This document shows, one piece after another, positions 58,026 to 64,000 of a DNA stretch of 64,000 bases. The stretch spans positions 4,245 to 68,244 of the forward strand of contig CAZCHK010000004.1 of assembly GCA_964498605.1 (NCBI GenBank). The letters are read 5' to 3'. The notes beneath the pieces were generated by a model, which saw only the letters and a program-made list of their open reading frames with translations, was not told where the DNA came from and ran no database searches. The number at the start of each line of letters is the position of its first letter. The first letter of the stretch is position 1. The translations under genes were made by a program, and so were the position numbers. This stretch comes from JBGQAS01 sp964498605. GTDB taxonomy: Bacteria > Chloroflexota > Anaerolineae > Anaerolineales > Anaerolineaceae.

Positions 58026-59057
58026 CTAATAGCGAATGCGGGGATCCACAAACGCGTACAGGATATCCATCACCAGGCTGATGATGGCTACAAAGAAGGC
58101 GAACACACCGATGGTCGCCTGCACGGCGGTGTAATCGCGCAGCTCGATGCGCTTGACCAGGTAGAGCCCCATGCCCGGCCAGGAAAACGTCGTTTCCGTG
58201 AGCACGGCACCCGCGAGCAGGATGGCGAACTCCAAACCGATCATGGTGAGGATCGGGATGAAAGTGTTGCGCAGGGCGTGCTTGAAGGTCAGCCTGCGCT
58301 CGTCGATCCCGCGAGCTCGTCCGGCAGTGATGAAGTCGGACTGCAGGATCTCGATCATGTTGACCCGCGTCAGACGGATGTAGATGCCGGTCAGAGCCAG
58401 GCCCAGCGTCAGGGATGGCAGCACCAGGTGCGAGAGGGCTGATCCCAGGGCCGCCCAATCAGCGTTGATGATGGAATCGATGACGTAGAAATTCGTGTGT
58501 GCTTGAAAATTTACCAGCATCAGGGTATCCATCCTGCCCGATAATGGCAGTATGGGTAACTTCACGCTGAAGATGATCTGAAAGATCAACCCCAGGAAGA
58601 ACACCGGGATGGAATAGATCACGATGCTGAATACACGAATAATGTAATCAACCGCTTTTTTGCGGTTCTTTGCAGCCAGCGCACCCAGCAGAATGCCGAT
58701 CGTGGCAGTGATCGCCATGGCGGGGATGGCCAGCTCCATGGTGGCGGGCAGGCGCTCGCCCAGCTCGTCGGCAATGGGACGTTCGCCCTGGGTAAGGGCG
58801 GTGCCAAAGTTGAAGGTGATCATATCCAGCAGGAAGTCTCCATACTGTACGATCAACGGGCGTTTCAGCCCCAGCCGCTCACGAATGGCGTCCTTCTGCT
58901 CCTCGGTGCCCTTTGGACCCAGCTGCGAGGCGATCGGGTCCCCGGGCAGGATGCGCATGATGACAAAGACCATGGTGATGAGCAGCCAGACCATCGGGAT
59001 GGTGAGCAGGATCCTTGTGATGAGGAATCTTCGTAAAGAAGATGACATGAATTTCAC
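58026..59057 (-). CDS. Oligopeptide/dipeptide ABC importer permease (OppB/DppB-like)
   Basis: A 343-residue permease of ordinary length with six helices. RRFLITRILLTIPMVWLLIT is the usual first helix, followed by VIMRILPGDP, and AGRARGIDERRLTFKHALRN is the EAA loop that contacts the ATPases. ILLAGAVLTETTFSWPGMG and the PR-rich end DPRIRY are typical. Unlike its partner it has no insertion. It lies 13 bases upstream of the second permease and 84 bases after the substrate-binding gene. Confidence 0.94.
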   Translation of the reverse strand: MKFMSSSLRRFLITRILLTIPMVWLLITMVFVIMRILPGDPIASQLGPKGTEEQKDAIRERLGLKRPLIVQYGDFLLDMITFNFGTALTQGERPIADELGERLPATMELAIPAMAITATIGILLGALAAKNRKKAVDYIIRVFSIVIYSIPVFFLGLIFQIIFSVKLPILPLSGRMDTLMLVNFQAHTNFYVIDSIINADWAALGSALSHLVLPSLTLGLALTGIYIRLTRVNMIEILQSDFITAGRARGIDERRLTFKHALRNTFIPILTMIGLEFAILLAGAVLTETTFSWPGMGLYLVKRIELRDYTAVQATIGVFAFFVAIISLVMDILYAFVDPRIRY

Positions 59058-59141
59058 TCCAAGCGAGGATAAAAGGGAGGGCGGGGACGTACCTCGCCCT
59101 CCAGTTGGGACAAATTTTTTTGTTGCTTGTCAACGAACTGC

Positions 59142-60725
59142 TTACTCAGCCGGCTCCATGCAGTTGAAAACGATGTAGCGCAGAGCGGGGGCGTTCACGG
59201 TGACAACAGTCAAGCCTTCCACGTCGCTCAGGCGGGTGGCTTCCACCGGTCCAAGAATGCGCCAGGCGATATCGATCTGGCCACTCTCGATCGCGGAGCT
59301 CATCGTGGTGGGATCAGCAAAGTACTTGATGATCACTTTCTTGATCATGGCTTTGTCTTCGCCAAAGTAGTTCTCGTTGGCTTCCAGCACCATCTGCTGA
59401 CCGACATCAAAGGAGGTCATCTTGTAGGGACCCGTGCCGTTGATCTCGTTCACGTACTGGGTGATGGTATCCTGCGGGATCTCATCGGTTGGCGGGATGA
59501 AGGGCGGGATGGCAACGATGGCGGGGAAGAAGCCGTAAGCGCCGCTCAGTTTGAAGACGACGGTCAGGTCATCCGGAGCTTCCACACTGTTGATGTAGGT
59601 GAGAGGCAGGAAACCAACCTGTCCACCGAGACCCCAGCGGTCGTACATGTCCACGTACTCGCTCGCGGTGAAGGGTGTGCCGTCCGCGTACTTGATGCCC
59701 TCAAACAGGTGGAAGGTATATGTCAAACCGTCATCGCTGACCTCGTAGCTTTCGGCCGTGCCAGGGATCAACTCAGCGGTACCGGGAGTGTAGCCCAGCA
59801 GCGGGCGCCCTGTGTTCTTGAGTATCTCCCAGTCGTGGGTGGAATAGGCATCCTGCGGATCGAGGCTGTTGACCTCATCGGTGGTGCCGATGATGATGGT
59901 GTCCATATCGCCGGAAGCTGGCGTGTAACCATCCGCGAAGCTCAACACGTTGTAGTTGAACTCAAACGGTGCGCCGATAGTAACGCCCTCAACGCCATCG
60001 CGGTAGGTGATAAATTCGGGTTCCCAGAACAGGGGGATGATGGGAACTTCTTCAGCAAACAGGTCCTGGATCTGACCGTAGAGGTCGATTTGTTCCTCAG
60101 CGTCGGTGGATTCACGGGCAGCTTCAAGCAGTCCCTGCATTTCTTCGTTGCAGTAGAACACGCCGTTGCCCTTGGACTGCTCGCAGTCTGCCCACGGGGA
60201 AGTCCAGGTGTCTTCGTGCACGTAATCCGGGAACCAGCCCAAGATGAAGAAGGGCAGCTCGCCGGCAACGAAGGAATCCACATACTCAGCCCAGTTTTGC
60301 GACTGGAAGTTGACTTTCACCATGTCGGTGGACTCGATCTGTTCTTTGACGACCTGCATGACATCCACGGTCTCCACGCCGTAGTGATCAGGCGGGTACC
60401 ACAGGTCCATAACCATCTTGTTGGTCTTGGAATAGCCTGCCTGGGTTAGCAACTCGCGGGCCATGTCCAGGTTCTGATTTCCATATTTATCCAGGAAGCT
60501 TGGTTTGAAGGAAGCAAAACCTTCAGGGATGGATGAATATGCGGGGATGTTGCGTCCTTCGAAGACGCGGTCAACGATCGCTTCGCGGTCGATGGTGGCA
60601 GCGATGGCCTGGCGCAGTTCTTTGGTCCAGTACTTGATAGGTTCGTTCGCCACGGTCGTGCAGGCGCCCAGTACCAGAACCAGTGTCATGGCTATCGCTA
60701 CGATAAAATACAATTTCGATCTCAT
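59142..60725 (-). CDS. Family 5 substrate-binding lipoprotein, circularly permuted (OppA/DppA-like)
   Basis: A 527-residue lipoprotein (signal ends VLVLGAC, Cys 22). Its blocks are in swapped order against DppA/OppA. Residues about 30-265 match the canonical C-terminal half: ELRQAIAATIDREAIVDRVF (DppA VRQALTYAVNKDAI), FILGWFPDYVHEDTW, EQIDLYGQIQDLFAEEVPII. Residues about 274-527 match the canonical N-terminal half: DTIIIGTTDEVNSLDPQDAY, PGTAESYEVSDDGLTYTFHL, GTGPYKMTSFDVGQQM, ending in LRYIVFNCMEPAE, which in DppA comes just before VRQAL. Total length is normal, and the frame is unbroken across both new joints (residues 22-36 and 263-275). The start follows AAGGAGGAG. It is the first gene of the importer operon and should deliver peptides or similar ligands. 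Confidence 0.92.
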   Translation of the reverse strand: MRSKLYFIVAIAMTLVLVLGACTTVANEPIKYWTKELRQAIAATIDREAIVDRVFEGRNIPAYSSIPEGFASFKPSFLDKYGNQNLDMARELLTQAGYSKTNKMVMDLWYPPDHYGVETVDVMQVVKEQIESTDMVKVNFQSQNWAEYVDSFVAGELPFFILGWFPDYVHEDTWTSPWADCEQSKGNGVFYCNEEMQGLLEAARESTDAEEQIDLYGQIQDLFAEEVPIIPLFWEPEFITYRDGVEGVTIGAPFEFNYNVLSFADGYTPASGDMDTIIIGTTDEVNSLDPQDAYSTHDWEILKNTGRPLLGYTPGTAELIPGTAESYEVSDDGLTYTFHLFEGIKYADGTPFTASEYVDMYDRWGLGGQVGFLPLTYINSVEAPDDLTVVFKLSGAYGFFPAIVAIPPFIPPTDEIPQDTITQYVNEINGTGPYKMTSFDVGQQMVLEANENYFGEDKAMIKKVIIKYFADPTTMSSAIESGQIDIAWRILGPVEATRLSDVEGLTVVTVNAPALRYIVFNCMEPAE

Positions 60726-60977
60726 AAATCTACTCCTCCTTAAAATTTTTGTTGCTCGATTAAATGTGAATATACTTTGATTGGGACCACCTCCTCTGAT
60801 GATGACGCCATTTAATTATTGGACGGCTGTAAATCCTGTCAATATTTTTATTATTTTGGTATTTGGTCAATAGTATTTCGGGAAAATTAATGAATTATGA
60901 GATTTGTCTAAAAAGGTTTTAATGTTCCAGCGCGGTTGATTTTCCACAAAAAGAATGGTATCGTGATCATTGACTTT

Positions 60978-62069
60978 ATGAGCAAACGAATCGTCGTCGC
61001 GGTCGGGATGAGCGGGGGGGTGGATTCGTCCGCGGCTGCCTATCTGCTGCAGAAGCAGGGCTGCGAGGTGATCGGCATCAGCATGAGACTCTGGCAGGAT
61101 GGCTTGAAAACCACCAGTGCCTGTTCCAGTCCTGAAAAGGCTTCTGACCTGCTGGACGCGCAGCGCGTGTGCGAACATCTTGGAATCCCCCACCATGTCT
61201 GCGATGTCTCCAGCCAGTTTGCGGACAGCGTGATAGTCAACTTCCGGTCCGAATACCGCGCCGGTCGCACTCCAAATCCCTGCGTCCTGTGCAACCCATT
61301 GATCAAGTTCGGCGCTCTGTGGGAACAGGCTCGCGATTCAGGTATTCATTTTGACCTGTTCGCCACGGGTCACTACGCGCGCGCTGCCCTCAATCCCTCA
61401 AGTGGACGCTATGAGCTGTTGCGTGCTTCAGATCACTCCAAGGATCAATCCTACTTTTTGTACCGCCTGACGCAGTCGCAGCTGGCACGTACGCTTTTTC
61501 CTCTGGGGGGCATGAGTAAAAACCAGACGCAGCAGATCGTCCGGGAAGCCGGTCTGGAAATCATTGCCGAGAAGCCAGAAAGCCAGGATTTTGCCGGTGC
61601 TGCTGCCCGCCAGTTCTCGCTTCCCGCAGAGGAACGCCTGCCGGGAAGGATTATTGACGAACACGGGAGGTTGCTGGGCGAGCACAGTGACATCGGAATG
61701 TTCACGCTCGGTCAGCGTAAAGGACTGCGCATCGGCGGCTTGAAGGAACCACTCTATGTGGTCGCTATTGATCCGATCAGCGGAGACGTGACTGTCGGTC
61801 CGAAAACACACCTGGCAGTGAAAAGCTTGACCGCCGGAATGTTGAACTGGATCGCGTTCGAGGAGCTGACCGTCCCGCTTGAGAGAACCGCTCGCTGCCG
61901 CTCAAGTCAGGAGGGAGTTGCCTGCCTGATCAAACCATTATCTGCAACCAAAATTTGTGTTGAATTCGATAAACCACATTTCTCCGCAACCCCGGGGCAG
62001 TCAATTGTTTTTGATCAATTGGGAAAAGTATTGGGGGGTGGTATCATATTCCAGACGAACAAATCTTAA
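60978..62069 (+). CDS. mnmA: tRNA 2-thiouridine synthase MnmA-like
   Basis: A 363-residue PP-loop enzyme. VAVGMSGGVDSSAAAYLLQ is the ATP pyrophosphatase loop, RTPNPCVLCNPLIKFG holds the first catalytic Cys, FATGHYAR and SKDQSYFLYRL follow. MnmA thiolates U34 of tRNA-Lys, -Glu and -Gln. The second catalytic Cys, normally in a DSxxICF sequence, is missing: the site reads KPESQDFAGAAARQF. The C-terminal beta domain (FTLGQRKGLRIGG) is intact. The ATG at 60978 begins the conserved MSKRIVVAVGMSGG; it has no ribosome-binding site and a TGgTATCGT box 13 bases upstream. A frame extending to 60936 is unsupported. Confidence 0.9.
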   Translation: MSKRIVVAVGMSGGVDSSAAAYLLQKQGCEVIGISMRLWQDGLKTTSACSSPEKASDLLDAQRVCEHLGIPHHVCDVSSQFADSVIVNFRSEYRAGRTPNPCVLCNPLIKFGALWEQARDSGIHFDLFATGHYARAALNPSSGRYELLRASDHSKDQSYFLYRLTQSQLARTLFPLGGMSKNQTQQIVREAGLEIIAEKPESQDFAGAAARQFSLPAEERLPGRIIDEHGRLLGEHSDIGMFTLGQRKGLRIGGLKEPLYVVAIDPISGDVTVGPKTHLAVKSLTAGMLNWIAFEELTVPLERTARCRSSQEGVACLIKPLSATKICVEFDKPHFSATPGQSIVFDQLGKVLGGGIIFQTNKS

Positions 62070-62360
62070 CTTCTTCAGAAATTTTGACCACAGGCTACCA
62101 CTTTTATACAGCAAGCACTTATTAGGATAGGAATACGCAGCACCAAAAATAATGCTATTCGATAATTTTTTATTTCCTTTCTTCTCGTTATCCATATGCC
62201 TTAATACATCTCCTAAGTATCAGTATCTCTTATCAATATTGTTTGCTTATCTTAATCCACTTTGTTAAACAATACTAAAGGTGCCTCTTATCTTTCGAGA
62301 TTATTACTATCTTACGAATAAAACAGTTATGCTAATCTATCTCAAGTATAATCATCCGTC
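62070..62360. other. AT-rich intergenic stretch
   Basis: About 290 bases where base composition drops sharply from GC-rich to AT-rich just after mnmA. No ORF, terminator-quality hairpin or tRNA is visible. It ends in the promoter of the glycosyltransferase gene. Confidence 0.6.
62347..62352 (+). promoter_or_regulatory. -10 box, probably leaderless, for the glycosyltransferase gene
   Basis: TATAAT ends eight bases before the ATG at 62361, with no ribosome-binding site between. In an AT-rich region this match is less significant than elsewhere. Confidence 0.35.
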
Positions 62361-64000
62361 ATGAGTAGAAAAATCCTAAGCATCATTGCAGTTATCAGTC
62401 TTTTTGCGTACATATCAGCACTGGTTGGCCAGTTTTTTTTACCGATCGAAATCGGGCGTGGCAAAACATTCAACTACCAAACGCTATCAATAATAATTAG
62501 TATCATTATTTTTTTATTTATAGCCTTACTAGTGTGGTTGTTGTTGTCTATCCAAGTCAAATCGGGTTTACGATCATCAATCATTAATCGTATCATTCAA
62601 ACAGTAGATATTCATTATCGGAAGTACCTCCGTGTTTTCTTTGTTGTCAGCTACCTTTTTTTTGAATTTTTCTTGTTATCCTATGTGTCTTTTCCTGTTC
62701 CTTTGCGACCAGTGTTACTGGTTTCCGGGTTAAATTGCCTGATTATTTGGATCATCCTCCGATTCGTCTACCGAGAAAAAATAAAGCTTCAAGAAAAATT
62801 TTCTAAAAGAATTTTACGCGGATACAAGAATTGGAATAGGAACCAACGTATATCATTTTTCTCATTATTGATTATTGCATTCATTGCTTTTTGTATTTTC
62901 ATTCCGATAAACCTTCCAAAAGAAGATAATCTATTGCAGAGAGGTATTCATCCTGATGAACAAATAATTTATCCGGACTCTGCAGTGAAAATATTAACAA
63001 CAGGAGATACGTTCGGTGATACCGCTCGAAATATCATTACTGGTCCGTACTGGTGGTACGGGTATCCTTTTCACACAATTTCCGCAATCCCTTTGATTAT
63101 TCCGCGTTTAATCTTGGGGAATAACTTCTCAGAAAGAATTTCACTTAATTTGTTCTTACTCAGGCAATTTGTTAGTGTTCTGCCAATGTTGATTGCGCTT
63201 GTGATCTTTGTATATCAAGTAACAAAATTTAACCAACCCTATTTTTCAATACCACTATTTCTATTTATGCTAAGCATTCCCGGAATTGTTTACAACAATA
63301 TTCGTTTTTGGCATCCTGATGCTCTCATACTATTATTCACTTTACTAACAATATTCTTTGTTAAGGAAGATAATTTCAAATACGGTAAGAATTTCTATTA
63401 CGCAGCAATTACAATTTCGTTATCTGCATCCATTAAATTATTTGGCCTATTCTTCGTTTTTATGATTGGCGGCTATCTTATTGTTGGATTTGTACGAAAA
63501 GTACTGCCTCTGAGAAAAATTTTGATTGCAGGCCTGTATTTCCTATTGCTAATGGCATTAGTGTTTATCATGTTTAATCCAGACTGGCTTGTGCCTTGGA
63601 TTGCGCAGCGTAATATTGAGAGCATCGTCGATCAACAGGTTAAAATTTTTCACGGTTTTGAAGGAAAAAATGAACCTGAGGAATATCAAACCGGTTTATC
63701 AAATTGGTTGTACTTTGTGGATCTCTATTACATGAACCAGATAACTTTCATCATCTGCATTTTTACACTCGTATTGGGATCGCTGATTGGTTCCTCTAAA
63801 TACTTAAATCGGTTGATTTTCGCCTGGTGCGTACCCGGAATAGTGTTTTTAATCTTTTTCTCCGCCTTGAAGTCGCACCAGTATATGATGCCCTTTTTCC
63901 CTGTTTTGTATATAAGTTTGTATTCTTTACCGACAATATTAGAATCTAATTATCATTATCTCAAACCAAAAGTGTCGAAATATTTAAGATTTTCATTGAC
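62361..64000 (+). CDS. GT-C-type membrane glycosyltransferase (PMT/ArnT-like), 3' end outside window
   Basis: The frame is open from the ATG at 62361 to the last base, giving 546 residues of a polytopic membrane protein with at least ten hydrophobic segments. After the third or fourth helix, RGIHPDEQIIYPDSAVKIL holds an Asp-Glu pair in the first extracytoplasmic loop, the usual catalytic site of GT-C enzymes. WHPDALILLFTLLTIFFV and ASIKLFGLFFVFMIGG are also typical of the PMT/DUF2029-like superfamily. Such enzymes transfer sugars from polyprenyl-phosphate donors outside the membrane. Its codon use is strikingly AT-rich compared with all other genes here, which suggests acquisition by transfer, perhaps as the edge of a surface-glycan cluster. 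The acceptor is unknown. Confidence 0.75.
   Translation, partial: MSRKILSIIAVISLFAYISALVGQFFLPIEIGRGKTFNYQTLSIIISIIIFLFIALLVWLLLSIQVKSGLRSSIINRIIQTVDIHYRKYLRVFFVVSYLFFEFFLLSYVSFPVPLRPVLLVSGLNCLIIWIILRFVYREKIKLQEKFSKRILRGYKNWNRNQRISFFSLLIIAFIAFCIFIPINLPKEDNLLQRGIHPDEQIIYPDSAVKILTTGDTFGDTARNIITGPYWWYGYPFHTISAIPLIIPRLILGNNFSERISLNLFLLRQFVSVLPMLIALVIFVYQVTKFNQPYFSIPLFLFMLSIPGIVYNNIRFWHPDALILLFTLLTIFFVKEDNFKYGKNFYYAAITISLSASIKLFGLFFVFMIGGYLIVGFVRKVLPLRKILIAGLYFLLLMALVFIMFNPDWLVPWIAQRNIESIVDQQVKIFHGFEGKNEPEEYQTGLSNWLYFVDLYYMNQITFIICIFTLVLGSLIGSSKYLNRLIFAWCVPGIVFLIFFSALKSHQYMMPFFPVLYISLYSLPTILESNYHYLKPKVSKYLRFSL

Noticed and set aside
59142..60725. A frameshift, pseudogene or gene fusion as the cause of the odd block order in the substrate-binding protein
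   Set aside because: The frame is continuous over 527 codons, total length equals one normal family member, and each half occurs once, so permutation is simpler than fusion or decay. Misassembly remains possible and is listed as a check.
62001..62195. 64-codon minus-strand ORF overlapping the end of mnmA
   Set aside because: It overlaps conserved mnmA codons on the other strand and is AT-rich with no ribosome-binding site or motif.

Overview
This 64 kb window reads as one scaffold of a draft bacterial genome, with a 100-base N run at 5837-5936. It is GC-rich apart from the last 2 kb. I infer an anaerobic member of the Chloroflexota, probably class Anaerolineae. The reasons are a fused glycyl-tRNA synthetase, an oversized SecA without the usual zinc tail, surface proteins on Thr/Pro-rich stalks with DUF11 and TolB-like modules, a tungsten-type aldehyde ferredoxin oxidoreductase with multi-cluster ferredoxin, stacks of LiaF/PspC-type membrane genes, and no LPS or outer-membrane assembly genes. 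This is inference from protein character; there is no rRNA in the window.

Layout. 1-5.2 kb: end of a glycerophosphodiesterase, a DEDDh exonuclease, an unrecognised 445-residue protein, a VIT/CCC1-like membrane protein with a DUF211 partner, and a secreted GH13 amylase lipoprotein. 5.3-12 kb (minus strand): a redox block of aldehyde ferredoxin oxidoreductase, a four-cluster ferredoxin and DUF362 (cut by the gap), next to a cysteine desulfurase-SelD fusion. 12-17 kb (plus): surE and a 1352-residue SecA. 17-24.5 kb: a tightly overlapping minus-strand operon (M16 peptidase pair, acpS, metallophosphatase, ParB-like protein), a flavoprotein, and a membrane dipeptidase. 24.5-29.4 kb: rpsA facing frr-uppS-cdsA-glpX. 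29.4-39.7 kb (minus): peptidase C26, murI, folK, folP, lpdA, a CAP-LysM surface protein, five LiaF/PspC-like membrane genes, and a SIMPL lipoprotein. 39.8-43 kb: rplS and a LiaRS-like two-component system with a membrane protein. 43-54.5 kb: a B12-binding radical SAM enzyme, a lipoprotein, glyQS, bcp, an ABC-F ATPase, a DUF11/TolB-like surface protein, and a zinc-ribbon membrane protein lacking a normal start codon. 54.7-60.7 kb (minus): a complete oligopeptide/dipeptide-type ABC importer. 60.9-64 kb: mnmA, then an AT-rich tail with a GT-C glycosyltransferase running off the end.

The most unusual item is the importer. Its family 5 substrate-binding lipoprotein is circularly permuted: the canonical C-terminal half follows the signal peptide and the canonical N-terminal half comes last. 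Its second permease carries an extra soluble domain of about 110 residues, resembling a family 3 solute-binding lobe, in the first extracytoplasmic loop. Together these suggest an undescribed architecture for a peptide-type importer.

Promoters are recognisable across the window. Many have an extended -10 (TGnTATAAT-like). At least five genes have the -10 box ending 6-8 bases before the start codon with no ribosome-binding site, which points to leaderless transcripts. I saw no tRNA, rRNA, CRISPR array, insertion sequence or prophage.
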